Shown: in pieces, positions 8,483 through 16,454 of the stretch
Position numbering within the stretch: position 1 is the first letter of the stretch
Layout of the letters: each line of letters begins with the position of its first letter
NCBI GenBank assembly: GCA_016786665.1
Contig: JAEUVZ010000076.1
Location: 24,363-88,362, forward strand
Direction: 5' to 3'
DNA: 64,000 nt
Source of the DNA: Flavipsychrobacter sp.
GTDB taxonomy: Bacteria; Bacteroidota; Bacteroidia; Chitinophagales; Chitinophagaceae
Translations under genes and position numbers: made by a program
The notes under the pieces: generated by a model
What the model was told of the DNA's origin: nothing
Databases searched by the model: none
What the model saw: only the letters and a program-made list of their open reading frames with translations

Positions 8483-8725
8483 ATGAAATCATCTCGCCTC
8501 CTTATCATCGCCTGCCTGTCGGCCGTGTTGCTGCCTTCCTGTACCAAGCGTTTTGAGTGCCACTGTGCGCTCACGGATATTTCCTCGGGACTGGACAATG
8601 GTTCCAGGGTGATAGTGATGGACCTGAATGGCATTAATGCGCGCAAGAAGGCGGAACGCAACTGCAAAGACAACGAAAGCGGACTTAATGTTACCGGCCA
8701 GACGGCCATTTGCCACCTGCAATAA
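8483..8725 (+). CDS. Small cysteine-containing lipoprotein
   Basis: 80 residues. A lipoprotein signal (MKSSRLLIIACLSAVLLPSC) places the lipidated Cys at residue 20. The mature part carries four more cysteines (ECHC, RNC, AIC), which could form two disulphides in the periplasm. No family is recognised. The YjbR gene follows 17 bp after its stop, but a good -33/-7 promoter for that gene overlaps this gene's 3' end, so the two can be expressed separately. Confidence 0.65.
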   Translation: MKSSRLLIIACLSAVLLPSCTKRFECHCALTDISSGLDNGSRVIVMDLNGINARKKAERNCKDNESGLNVTGQTAICHLQ

Positions 8726-8738
8726 GATATTACCTTTG
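8709..8738 (+). promoter_or_regulatory. Bacteroidota-type promoter for the YjbR gene
   Basis: TTTG at 8709-8712 and TACCTTTG at 8731-8738 are separated by 18 bases, close to the Bacteroidota consensus (TTTG, 19-21 bases, TAnnTTTG). Only four bases separate the -7 box from the ATG at 8743, so the transcript would start at or next to the start codon. Confidence 0.5.
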
Positions 8739-8742
8739 CATT

Positions 8743-9087
8743 ATGGACTTTGATAAGATACGTTCTGTATGCATGTCGTTCCCGGGTGCCACGGAAGGGG
8801 TGAAGTGGGAAAACCACATCTGCTTTATGGTGGCTGAAAAGATGTTCTGCATTACTACCATAGATGATGGCGCACAGGATGTTTCTTTGAAGGTAACTGA
8901 TGAACAATTCGCCCTGCTGACCGAAGAGCGGAATGGAATCGTTCCCGCACCCTATATGGCCCGGAACAAGTGGGTGCGGATAGAACGTTACAAAAATCTC
9001 AGCGACCAGGAATGGAAAGAACTGCTTCGCCAGTCGTATGAACTTATTCGCGCCAAACTACCCCGTAAAGTACAACAATCCTTATAG
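8743..9087 (+). CDS. MmcQ/YjbR family protein
   Basis: 114 residues from the ATG at 8743; the longer frame upstream runs into the promoter and is not used. The sequence fits the YjbR/MmcQ fold: CMSFPGATEGVKWENHICFMV, VSLKVTDEQFALLTE, and WVRIERYKNLSDQEWKELL, then SYELIRAKL. These small double-wing proteins are often annotated as DNA-binding, but the biochemical role is unproven. A DUF5655 protein gene follows 9 bp later and is very probably in the same transcript. Confidence 0.85.
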   Translation: MDFDKIRSVCMSFPGATEGVKWENHICFMVAEKMFCITTIDDGAQDVSLKVTDEQFALLTEERNGIVPAPYMARNKWVRIERYKNLSDQEWKELLRQSYELIRAKLPRKVQQSL

Positions 9088-9096
9088 CCAGCTACC

Positions 9097-9516
9097 ATGT
9101 GGACATGCCCGCAATGTCATAAAGACTTTTTCAGGAGCCATCAATCGCACTCCTGCAACGACAAAAATTTGTCCGACCATATGAAAGGGAAGTCGGAACT
9201 GACCATTGCCCTTTACGATCACCTGATACGGGAGATGGCGCAATTAGGCGAAGTGCAGGTGCGCCCCACTAAATCGGCAATAGCCTTGTCTACCAAAGTC
9301 CGCTTCGGGCACATACACCGGCTGGGAAAGAACTTTGTAGACCTGGTGCTGTATTTTGATGAGGCACACAATGATAACCTGTGCTTTTACCGCATTGCCA
9401 ACGTGCCGGGCTCTACGCAGCACAATCATTACTTCCGCATGATGGAGCCCGAGGATGTGAACGAGGAAGTGCGCTCGTACATAGCCCAGGCTATGGCTGC
9501 CTCGGAGCGGCAATAA
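9097..9516 (+). CDS. DUF5655 protein with N-terminal zinc ribbon
   Basis: 139 residues. The first 20 contain WTCPQCHKDF and HSCN, a likely treble-clef or short zinc ribbon (C-x2-C ... H-x3-H-x2-C). Residues ~30-135 match DUF5655: GKSELTIALYDHLI, VRPTKSAIALSTKVRFGHIH, then FVDLVLYF. The function of the domain is unknown; it is found alone or attached to DNA-related modules. It follows the YjbR gene by 9 bp, which hints at a shared role with nucleic acid. A DUF4846 lipoprotein gene begins 47 bp after its stop. Confidence 0.75.
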   Translation: MWTCPQCHKDFFRSHQSHSCNDKNLSDHMKGKSELTIALYDHLIREMAQLGEVQVRPTKSAIALSTKVRFGHIHRLGKNFVDLVLYFDEAHNDNLCFYRIANVPGSTQHNHYFRMMEPEDVNEEVRSYIAQAMAASERQ

Positions 9517-9563
9517 TTATGGAATACCCGGTTCGTCGCGTCTTAGCTGAAATCTTCAGCTAT

Positions 9564-10406
9564 ATGAAATCCAGGTTATTATTGTTGCTGCCCCTATGGG
9601 TATGCGGTTGCCGTCCGGGTGCATCGGGCCAGCAGGGAACAGGGGCAGGGCAAGAACGCCTTTCCGCCCAGGGAACTACTATTGCGGAGCGGTTTCAACC
9701 GCCGCCGGGATATAGCCGCGTCCGCCTGGTGGAAGGCAGCTATGGCTATTACCTCCGCAACCTTCCGCTGAAAAAGCATGGGTCGCCCGTGCTGTACTAT
9801 AATGGTTCGCAGAAGCCCAACAGGGGCGTATACTGCGGAGTAGTGGCAATGGATATAGGCCGCCGTGACCTGCAACAGTGCGCTGACGCGGTGATGCGGC
9901 TCCGGGCCGAGTACCTGTACGCCACCCGGGAATATGATAAAATACAGTTTCACTTTACCAACGGTTTCCTGGCGGGATATACGCAATGGCGGGCAGGGTA
10001 CAGGATAGCGGTGAGCGGCAACCAGGTAAGCTGGGTGAAGCGGTCTGCGCCGGATAGCAGCTATAGCACGTTCCGCAGTTACCTGGAGGTGGTGTTTTCT
10101 TATGCCGGTACCTTATCGCTGTCGCGGGAATTGCGGCAGGCAGACTACAAAAGCCTGGCAATAGGCGATGTGCTGATACAGGGTGGTTCGCCGGGGCATG
10201 CCGTGGTGGTGGTAGACGTGGCAGAGAACAACAGGGGAGGCAAATTGTACCTGCTGGCGCAGAGCTATATGCCGGCGCAGGAGATACAGATATTATGTAA
10301 TCCCCGGAATGAAGACCTCAGTCCCTGGTATGAAGCGGACACCGCGGAAAAAGTAATAGAAACCCCTGAATGGCGCTTTACGACCGATGACCTGAAGCGC
10401 TTTTGA
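9564..10406 (+). CDS. DUF4846 lipoprotein
   Basis: 280 residues from the ATG at 9564, chosen because it starts a compact lipoprotein signal (MKSRLLLLLPLWVCGC, lipid on Cys16). An ATG 15 codons upstream (9519) is the alternative. The body matches DUF4846: LKKHGSPVLYYNGSQK, MDIGRRDLQQCADAVMRLRA, then FHFTNGF and LIQGGSPGHAVVVVDVAENN. The G-S-P-G-H-A-V stretch with its conserved His recalls papain-like/NlpC-type folds, but a catalytic Cys cannot be assigned. Function unknown; probably periplasmic and outer-membrane anchored. A strong terminator follows. Confidence 0.75.
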   Translation: MKSRLLLLLPLWVCGCRPGASGQQGTGAGQERLSAQGTTIAERFQPPPGYSRVRLVEGSYGYYLRNLPLKKHGSPVLYYNGSQKPNRGVYCGVVAMDIGRRDLQQCADAVMRLRAEYLYATREYDKIQFHFTNGFLAGYTQWRAGYRIAVSGNQVSWVKRSAPDSSYSTFRSYLEVVFSYAGTLSLSRELRQADYKSLAIGDVLIQGGSPGHAVVVVDVAENNRGGKLYLLAQSYMPAQEIQILCNPRNEDLSPWYEADTAEKVIETPEWRFTTDDLKRF

Positions 10407-10414
10407 CAAGACGA

Positions 10415-10446
10415 AAGCCCCTGCTGATAAGGCAGGGGCTTTTTTC
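10415..10446 (+). terminator. Rho-independent terminator
   Basis: A perfect stem AAGCCCCTGC / GCAGGGGCTT with a 7-base loop and a run of six T follows the DUF4846 gene by 8 bases. It also lies just beyond the end of the convergent VWA gene. Confidence 0.85.
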
Positions 10447-10459
10447 GTACTATCCGGAT

Positions 10460-12415
10460 TTAGTTGTTACTGACCAGTTTGTTGTCGTTCACGTTTCGCA
10501 CCATCTTTATGAACTCGGCTCGATAGCCTTCATCGTCTTCGGCCTTGCTGTTTTTGGCGAGCCGTATTACATCTTCCAGGGTGCCGGAACCTTTGAACGT
10601 GGAGTTTTTCAGTATCATGCCAAACAGCGCTACTGAGTAGGCAAAGCGAGTGTCGGGGGATGCTTGCTCCAGCGTGAGGGTCTTATCCTTAATGGCGTGC
10701 ACCATTTCTTTGCTGCGGTCACCATCCGGTTTTTTATACCGGAACTTTATCGTCGCCAGTTCATCGCTGAAGTCATCACGTGCCGGTTCCCTGTCCTGGT
10801 ATTTGAGTTCGTCTACCTTGCGCGTATCGCTGCTGCGGATTCCGGCAGGCACTATCTCGTAGATAAAAGTAACGGTATGTCCCGCGCCCAATTCCCCGGC
10901 GTCTTTCTTGTCGTCCTTAAAGTCTTCGGCGTTCAGCATCCTGTTTTCATAACCTATCAACCGGTAAGAAGCCACTTTGCCGGGGTTGAATTCTATCTGC
11001 GCTTTTACGTCTTTCGCTATGGTGAAGAGTGTTCCGCCAAATTCGCTTACCAGCGTTTTGCGACCTTCATCCAGGTTGTCTATGTAGGCGTAGTTGCCAT
11101 TCCCTTTATCGGCCAGCATTTCCATTTTTGCGTCCTTGTAGTTACCCGTACCAAAGCCCAGGCAAGAAAGGAATACACCGTGTTCGCGCTCTTTGGTTAT
11201 CAGCTTTTCCAGTTCATTGTCGGAGCTGACACCTACGTTGAAGTCGCCATCGGTGGCAATGATGATGCGGTTGTTTCCGCCTTTGATGAAATTCTCGCGG
11301 GCTACTTTGTATGCGGTCAGTATTCCTTCCGCGCCCGCTGTGGAACCCCCTGAGGTGAGCCGTTCCAGCGCGGCGTTTATTTTTTCCTTCTTGCTGCCGG
11401 GAGTAGACTCCAGCACTACACCCGCGGAACCCGCATAGGTAACAATAGATACGCGGTCTTCGTTCCGGAGATTATTAACGAGCAGCTTCATAGAGCTGAT
11501 GAGCAGGGGCAGTTTATCGGGGCTGGACATGGAGCCGGACACATCTACCAGGAATACCAGGTTGGAAGCCGGGAGGCGGTCGTAACTTATTTTCTTCGCC
11601 TGCATGCCGATACGCAGCAGCTTATGGTCTTTCTGCCAGGGGCAGCCGGTAAGCTCGGTATGGACGGCAATGGGGTCGTCTCCTGTTGGCGCGGGATAGT
11701 TGTAGCTGAAGTAGTTGATCATCTCTTCTACACGCACGGCATCTTCGGGTGGACGCTGGCCGTAGTTGATGTAGCGGCGGACATTGGTATAGGAGGCGCG
11801 GTCCACGTCTATAGACATGGTAGAGAGCGGGTTGGCCTTTACGTTCATAAAGTCATTCTCCGCTACTTTCTTATACTCTTCATTGCTCGGGTTGTAATAC
11901 TGTGGTTGGATATACATTCCGTCAAGAACGGTAATAGTGGAGCCGCCCCTGCCGCCAGCGGCATTAATGTCTGATCTCCTGATGCCATCGGATGTAGCCA
12001 CTATGGTTTTTATGTCGCGGGTGGGAGCGTTCCTAATATTTTCGGCTCCAATTTCCCGGCCTACCAGTGGCTTCTCGTAATGAACTATTTCGTTCAGTGT
12101 GCTGGGCTGGAAACTAATATTGAGTGTGCTGGTCTTTCCCGCCTGTACTATCACGCCGGTGTATTTAGCCGTGGGGAGGCCGGAGTATCGTGCGGTAACT
12201 GTGTGCTTGCCGGCTACGACAGAAACATCGTATTTGCCGTAAGCATTGGAGGTAGTGGTGGCTATTCGGCTGTTGTGTGCGTACACCTCAATAACCGCGC
12301 CCACCAGCGTTTCGTTGTTTTCGTCTACTACTGTTCCGGCAATTCTGCCTTTTTGCGCTACTGCCTGTAGAGACATGAATACTGTGGCTAACAGTAGCAC
12401 GATGCTGTTTTTCAT
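10460..12415 (-). CDS. YfbK-like von Willebrand factor A protein with CarboxypepD_reg-like N-terminus
   Basis: 651 residues. Signal peptide (1-20, ending AVAQ); CarboxypepD_reg-like/transthyretin-type domain at ~23-100 (GRIAGTVVDENNETLVGAVI); a stretch at ~120-175 that resembles a reduced TonB-receptor plug (NIRNAPTRDIKTIVA then GGRGGSTITVLDGMYI); the YfbK-type N-terminal module (PLSTMSIDVDRASYTNVRRY); a VWA domain at ~286-460 with the MIDAS motif D291-x-S293-x-S295; and a C-terminal DUF3520-like domain. VWA proteins of this type bind divalent metal and partner proteins at the cell surface. Transcribed alone. The outer-membrane or periplasmic location is inferred. Confidence 0.88.
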   Translation of the reverse strand: MKNSIVLLLATVFMSLQAVAQKGRIAGTVVDENNETLVGAVIEVYAHNSRIATTTSNAYGKYDVSVVAGKHTVTARYSGLPTAKYTGVIVQAGKTSTLNISFQPSTLNEIVHYEKPLVGREIGAENIRNAPTRDIKTIVATSDGIRRSDINAAGGRGGSTITVLDGMYIQPQYYNPSNEEYKKVAENDFMNVKANPLSTMSIDVDRASYTNVRRYINYGQRPPEDAVRVEEMINYFSYNYPAPTGDDPIAVHTELTGCPWQKDHKLLRIGMQAKKISYDRLPASNLVFLVDVSGSMSSPDKLPLLISSMKLLVNNLRNEDRVSIVTYAGSAGVVLESTPGSKKEKINAALERLTSGGSTAGAEGILTAYKVARENFIKGGNNRIIIATDGDFNVGVSSDNELEKLITKEREHGVFLSCLGFGTGNYKDAKMEMLADKGNGNYAYIDNLDEGRKTLVSEFGGTLFTIAKDVKAQIEFNPGKVASYRLIGYENRMLNAEDFKDDKKDAGELGAGHTVTFIYEIVPAGIRSSDTRKVDELKYQDREPARDDFSDELATIKFRYKKPDGDRSKEMVHAIKDKTLTLEQASPDTRFAYSVALFGMILKNSTFKGSGTLEDVIRLAKNSKAEDDEGYRAEFIKMVRNVNDNKLVSNN

Positions 12416-12511
12416 ACCTGGATGTTTGAGCGTTAAGCGGGGCAGCGCTACCCCTTTAGATGGTAAGACGTTCGGAGACGGAAAATTCCCTAAAACATTT
12501 TACATAAAATA

Positions 12512-12539
12512 AAAGCTCCTGCGATGGCGCAGGAGCTTT
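12512..12539 (-). terminator. Rho-independent terminator of the M13 peptidase gene
   Basis: A perfect stem (AAAGCTCCTGCG / CGCAGGAGCTTT, 4-base loop) lies 27 bases past the stop of the minus-strand M13 gene and is followed on that strand by a T-rich run. Confidence 0.8.
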
Positions 12540-12566
12540 AGTGCTATGAGTGTTTACTTTATGCGG

Positions 12567-14621
12567 TTACCAAACGCGGGCGCGCTCGTTTTCAGGGCGC
12601 CACATTTTATCACCTTCTTTGATGCCGAAAGCCTGGTAGAATTCGGGCATGTTGCTCAGTGGGCCGTTGCAACGGTGCTCCCCAGGTGAGTGCGGGTCTA
12701 CCACTATGCGGCGCTGCGCTTCCTTGTCGGTAGACTTAGAGCGCCAGACCTGCGCCCAGCTTAGGAAGAAACGCTGGTCGGGTGTAAAGCCATCTATCTT
12801 ATCATTGCTCTTTCCCTGTTTGGTTTTTTTGAATGCTTCATAGGCAATGGCCAGGCCACCCAGATCGGCCAGGTTTTCGCCCAGAGTCAGTTGCCCGTTC
12901 ACGTGTACGGTATCCAGCACGGTGAACGCATCATATTGTTTTACCACTACGTTCGTCTTCTCTTCGAATTTTTTTGCGTCTTCCGGTCCCCACCAGTCTT
13001 TCAGGTTACCTTCAGCGTCGTACTGGCGGCCCTGGTCGTCGAAGCCGTGTGTCATTTCGTGTCCTATTACAGCGCCTATGCCACCGTAGTTGACGGCGTC
13101 ATCAGCGCTTTGGTCGAAGAAGGGGAACTGGAGTATGCCCGCAGGGAATACAATTTCGTTGAAGGCTGGATTGTAGTAAGCATTCACCGTAGGCGGGGTC
13201 ATCTGCCATTCGGTTTTATCCACCGGGCGGCCCAGTTTGGCGATGGTGTATTCATATTCCCACGCTGATGTGGCCATGATGTTTTTCACAAAGTCGTTGC
13301 CTACTATTTCCAGCTTGCTGTAGTCTCTCCATTTGTCAGGATATCCTATTTTTTTCATGAAGGTGTTCAGCTTGGTAAGCGCTTTCTGCTTGGTGCTGTC
13401 CGACATCCAATCCAGTCGTTTGATACGGTCGGCATAGGTCTCCTGCAGGTTGTTCACCAGTTCCATCATGCGTTCCTTCGCCTGTGGCTTAAAGTGCTTG
13501 TCTACGTACATTTTGCCCAGCAATTCGCCTACCGCGCCGTCTACTACGCCCAGCATGCGCTTCCAGCGGGGTTTTTGCGCTTTCTGCCCGGTAGCTTCCG
13601 TGCCGTAGAAGGAGAAGTGCAGCTTGTCGAAATTGCTGCTCAGGTATGGCGCCATATCGCTCACTATATGGAACTTCAGGTACTTTTTCCACACATCCAG
13701 CGGGGTAGCAGTCAGTTGCTTGCCCAGCTCTTTGAAGAAGCCGGGAGTGGCAATAATAAGGCTGTCTTCTTTGCCTATTTTCAGGTCGGCGAACAGCGCT
13801 TTCCAGTCCATGCCCGGGGTGGCTTTGCCGGCGCCTGCCAGGTCAAACTTATTATACAGCTTATACGGGTCGCGCATGGCTACACGTGTCATGGAAGCAT
13901 TGGCCAGTGTCGTTTCCAGCTTAAAGAGGTCGGCTGCGTCTTTGGTGGCGGCCGCATCGTCTTCGCCCATCATTTTCAGCAGGTTTACCTGGTAAGCCTT
14001 GTATGCTTCGCGCAGCTTCACCATCGATGGGTCTGCTTTGGTGTAGTAGTCCCTGTCGGGTAGACCCAGGCCACCCTGGTAGAACTGCGCTATCATTTGC
14101 GTCACGTTCTTATCATCCGGGCCTATACCCATGCCGAACAGAACACTGATGCCTTGTGTCTGCAGCGCGGCAATCTGCTTCATCAGTCCCGGAACGTCTT
14201 GTATCGCATCTATCTGCGCCAGCGTAGCATTCAGTGGCGTGATGCCCGCTTTCTCTATCGCTACCGTGTCCATAGCGCTGCGGTAGAGATCGCCCACTTT
14301 CTGCTCGGGGCTGCCTTTAGCCGCATCTTTTTTCGCCGCGGTCGTCTCCAGCAGTTCGCGCAGCGTTTCCTGGTTGCGTTGTATCAGTTGTTCAAAGCTG
14401 CCCCAGCGCACTTGCTCGTCGGGTATTTCGTTGTTGTTCAGCCAGGCACCGTTGGCGTAGAGAAAGAAGTTTTCTCCCGGGCTCACTGTGGTATCCATAT
14501 TAGCTGGGTCCAACAGCTTAATGGCCTCTTTAGGCGCTTCGTTGTGTGTAGTGTCATTACCACCACACGAGGCAAGAGACAGTGCGGCTGCACCGGCAAA
14601 AAGAACGTGCTTTAGATTCAT
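12567..14621 (-). CDS. M13 family zinc metallopeptidase (neprilysin/PepO-like) lipoprotein
   Basis: 684 residues, the normal size of the family. A lipoprotein signal ends LASC (Cys19). The N-terminal domain holds the usual MDTTVSPGENFFLYANGAW entry motif. The catalytic zinc site is complete: H521-E522-x-x-H525 in GHEMTHGFDDQGRQYD, the downstream glutamate motif GENLADLGGL, and the C-terminal RRIVVDPHSPGEHRCNG with the transition-state His. The VNAYYNP substrate-binding motif is also present. It hydrolyses oligopeptides, probably in the periplasm. It has its own promoter box at 14648 and its own terminator. Confidence 0.95.
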   Translation of the reverse strand: MNLKHVLFAGAAALSLASCGGNDTTHNEAPKEAIKLLDPANMDTTVSPGENFFLYANGAWLNNNEIPDEQVRWGSFEQLIQRNQETLRELLETTAAKKDAAKGSPEQKVGDLYRSAMDTVAIEKAGITPLNATLAQIDAIQDVPGLMKQIAALQTQGISVLFGMGIGPDDKNVTQMIAQFYQGGLGLPDRDYYTKADPSMVKLREAYKAYQVNLLKMMGEDDAAATKDAADLFKLETTLANASMTRVAMRDPYKLYNKFDLAGAGKATPGMDWKALFADLKIGKEDSLIIATPGFFKELGKQLTATPLDVWKKYLKFHIVSDMAPYLSSNFDKLHFSFYGTEATGQKAQKPRWKRMLGVVDGAVGELLGKMYVDKHFKPQAKERMMELVNNLQETYADRIKRLDWMSDSTKQKALTKLNTFMKKIGYPDKWRDYSKLEIVGNDFVKNIMATSAWEYEYTIAKLGRPVDKTEWQMTPPTVNAYYNPAFNEIVFPAGILQFPFFDQSADDAVNYGGIGAVIGHEMTHGFDDQGRQYDAEGNLKDWWGPEDAKKFEEKTNVVVKQYDAFTVLDTVHVNGQLTLGENLADLGGLAIAYEAFKKTKQGKSNDKIDGFTPDQRFFLSWAQVWRSKSTDKEAQRRIVVDPHSPGEHRCNGPLSNMPEFYQAFGIKEGDKMWRPENERARVW

Positions 14622-14647
14622 TATTATTATTTTAATTTTAAAGAAAG

Positions 14648-14655
14648 CAAAAGTA
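14648..14655 (-). promoter_or_regulatory. -7 promoter box for the M13 gene
   Basis: Reading the minus strand, TACTTTTG fits TAnnTTTG exactly and lies 26 bases before the ATG. No clear -33 TTTG is seen at the expected distance. Confidence 0.45.
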
Positions 14656-14728
14656 TATTATTTAGCTATAAATAACCTCACCTGATTTGGGGGGTAAGCT
14701 GCGGTAGCGGAGGGGGCCGTTGTAGCTC

Positions 14729-15355
14729 TTATGCCCTAACAGCCCTCACTTCCACAATACCCTGGAAATAATACATGCGCCCTGTCTTTATGTCTTTGCA
14801 GCGGCTGCGGGTGCGAAGCTGTTCTATTTTTTGAAAGCGCCGTCCATCTTCTATTTCAAACACGCCATTGAGCTGTATGTCGTCTACCAGTTTGTAGCCG
14901 GGTTTGCGGTCGTCGTACCGGTAGAGTGCTTTGTACAGGCGCGCATCGGTGCAGGTACTGGCGGCGGGATTTTGCAGGTAGGACAGTACGGCGGCTTCCA
15001 CATCGGCGGGAAAGAAGCGCTTGCCCATAAATGGTACCAATATGTGCCGGAACTGGGTTTTCCATTCCTTGCCGTGCGGGGGCACGTTGTTCTTAAAGTG
15101 CGTATAGGTGAGCATATGCGCCAGCTCGTGCAGCAACGTTATCAGGAAGCTGTACTTGTTCAGGTTTACGTTGATGCTGATGCGGTGATGGGGATACTCG
15201 GGCGTGGGGTTGCGGTAGTCGCCGAGCACGCTTTTGCGTTCGCGGGTAAGTGTCAGATGAATGTTATGGCTGAGGAAGAAAGGCGCTATCATTTCAAAGC
15301 TCCTTTCGGGTAAGAACTGCGCGAGCAGATTGATAGAAGTCTCCAGCTTTCTCAT
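14729..15355 (-). CDS. SprT-like zinc-dependent protein
   Basis: 208 residues from the ATG at 15355, one base after the stop of the gene before it; a longer reading would overlap that gene. The SprT/SprT-like core is clear: an HELAHMLTYTHF zinc motif (HExxH) followed ~11 residues later by the H in PPHGKEWKTQFRHIL. N-terminally LAQFLPERSFEMIAPFFLSH is helical. The C-terminal part lacks the usual four-Cys zinc ribbon and ends in a strand-rich YYFQGIVEVRAV. The biochemical role is unknown; relatives include the protease Spartan. Last gene of a four-gene minus-strand set starting at 16454. Confidence 0.85.
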   Translation of the reverse strand: MRKLETSINLLAQFLPERSFEMIAPFFLSHNIHLTLTRERKSVLGDYRNPTPEYPHHRISINVNLNKYSFLITLLHELAHMLTYTHFKNNVPPHGKEWKTQFRHILVPFMGKRFFPADVEAAVLSYLQNPAASTCTDARLYKALYRYDDRKPGYKLVDDIQLNGVFEIEDGRRFQKIEQLRTRSRCKDIKTGRMYYFQGIVEVRAVRA

Positions 15356-15356
15356 G

Positions 15357-15734
15357 TCACTTGGTCTTTCTGGCCAGTTTGGATACAAAAATGGTTTCTA
15401 CTATAGTATAAGCGGCGTAAATGCCTAATAAAGCAAAGATGGATGGCTTGTGTACGTGCGGCCGCCTGGCCAGTACATATATCAGTATACCGGCTACGCA
15501 CACAAACAGCTTGAGGTAGGTGGAACTGTAGACCCCGCGGATGAACGCCTGCGGACGGGCGGCGATCTGCCTGCTGACGAGCAGGAACGAGATGAGCGCG
15601 ACCACCAGCATTAATGCATTGCCTGCATAGAGCGCCGGCATATCGAAGCCGGCCATCTGCGGGGAGAGAAAATACAGCACCGCATTAAGCAGCACGAAAA
15701 CAACCAGTACACTTGCCAGGAAGCCTTTGTTCAT
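15357..15734 (-). CDS. AtpI-like small membrane protein
   Basis: 125 residues with four predicted membrane segments (LASVLVVFVLLNAVLYFL, ALYAGNALMLVVALISFLLV, LKLFVCVAGILIYVL, ALLGIYAAYTIVETIFV). It overlaps atpZ by 4 bp (ATGA). In Bacteroidota an unnamed membrane protein of this size usually sits right after atpZ and before atpB, where it is thought to help assemble the ATP synthase rotor ring. Here the next gene is a SprT-like gene instead. The AtpI-like call rests on topology and neighbourhood. Confidence 0.55.
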   Translation of the reverse strand: MNKGFLASVLVVFVLLNAVLYFLSPQMAGFDMPALYAGNALMLVVALISFLLVSRQIAARPQAFIRGVYSSTYLKLFVCVAGILIYVLARRPHVHKPSIFALLGIYAAYTIVETIFVSKLARKTK

Positions 15735-15958
15735 TTTTTTGGTTTGCTAAAGTCTTTTATAATTTGCCAGAGCAGCGATATCAGAGCCACCACCGGGAAC
15801 ACGATAATGAACACCGGGAACTTCCACTTCAGCCAGCCGTCCAGCAGGTAGCCCAGCCATACGGCTACGCCCAGAGTTACCAGCCACGTGGTGGCCAGCC
15901 CCACATACTTCATGGTGCTGTTGCTATTGCTGGGGTTGTTGTTGCTCTGTGTTGCCAT
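15731..15958 (-). CDS. atpZ: AtpZ/AtpI family protein
   Basis: 75 residues. A polar N-terminus is followed by two membrane segments (YVGLATTWLVTLGVAVWLGY, FPVFIIVFPVVALISLLWQI) joined by a short LLDGWLKWK loop, and a basic tail. This is the AtpZ pattern, including the G-Y-x-L-D loop. AtpZ and AtpI proteins associate with F1Fo ATP synthase and have been linked to Mg or Ca uptake and c-ring assembly. Its start lies inside the gene upstream (35-bp overlap) and its end overlaps the next gene by 4 bp. No ATP synthase structural gene follows. Confidence 0.8.
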   Translation of the reverse strand: MATQSNNNPSNSNSTMKYVGLATTWLVTLGVAVWLGYLLDGWLKWKFPVFIIVFPVVALISLLWQIIKDFSKPKK

Positions 15959-16454
15959 TTTCTGTAGTGTCTTGCCTTACGTGTTCGGGTGTTTCTTTTT
16001 TTACCTCTTCTATCGCCTTCTTTTTTATCTCTTCATTCTTCGGGAAGATGCTCATCGCCTCTTTCCGTACCAGGTTCATGTCCAGTTTGGTCGTGTCCGG
16101 GGTTCCGTCATAATACTTGCCGTTTATCACATTGCGGATGTTCTCCTCGTACAGGTGCTGCGCCGCTACCAGGTCGGAGAGGGAATCCACATTCTTCTTC
16201 AGCTTCAGTATCTGTATGTTGGTCCTGTTGCTGCCGTATCCCGGTATATAGTACTTCAGCGGGGTTACGAGCAGCAGCAGCACCGTAATAGTAACCACTA
16301 CTACAAACACCGTGCTGAACAACACATACAACTTACGAAGCGTCAGCCGGAACGAAGCTACTTCTTCCAGCGACTCATCGTCTATAAAGACGAGCCGGTA
16401 ATGAGAATTTAACTTCTTCAGCGGGCTCTGTCTCCTGTTGTTTTTTCTACTCAT
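15924..16454 (-). CDS. Membrane-anchored protein resembling the N-terminus of Bacteroidota M23 peptidases
   Basis: 176 residues from the ATG at 16454. A basic cytoplasmic N-terminus with YRLVFIDDESLEEVASFRLT is followed by one membrane segment (~48-68) and then LLVTPLKYYIPGYGS and a coiled-coil stretch (LKLKKNVDSLSDLVAAQHLY). The same order (DDESFEE, a membrane helix, REYIPGY, a helical stalk) opens the M23 murein endopeptidases of this phylum. The LytM/M23 catalytic domain is absent; the chain ends in a charged, Gln/Pro-rich tail. It may be a stand-alone regulator or a decayed peptidase. First gene of the atpZ set. Confidence 0.6.
   Translation of the reverse strand: MSRKNNRRQSPLKKLNSHYRLVFIDDESLEEVASFRLTLRKLYVLFSTVFVVVVTITVLLLLVTPLKYYIPGYGSNRTNIQILKLKKNVDSLSDLVAAQHLYEENIRNVINGKYYDGTPDTTKLDMNLVRKEAMSIFPKNEEIKKKAIEEVKKETPEHVRQDTTENGNTEQQQPQQ

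Noticed and set aside
8362..8907. 181-codon minus-strand open frame
   Set aside because: It covers the small lipoprotein gene and the YjbR promoter on the opposite strand and shows no domain or signal.
9381..9563. N-terminal extension of the DUF4846 gene
   Set aside because: The extra 61 codons overlap the DUF5655 gene and do not resemble DUF4846; the signal peptide begins at 9564.
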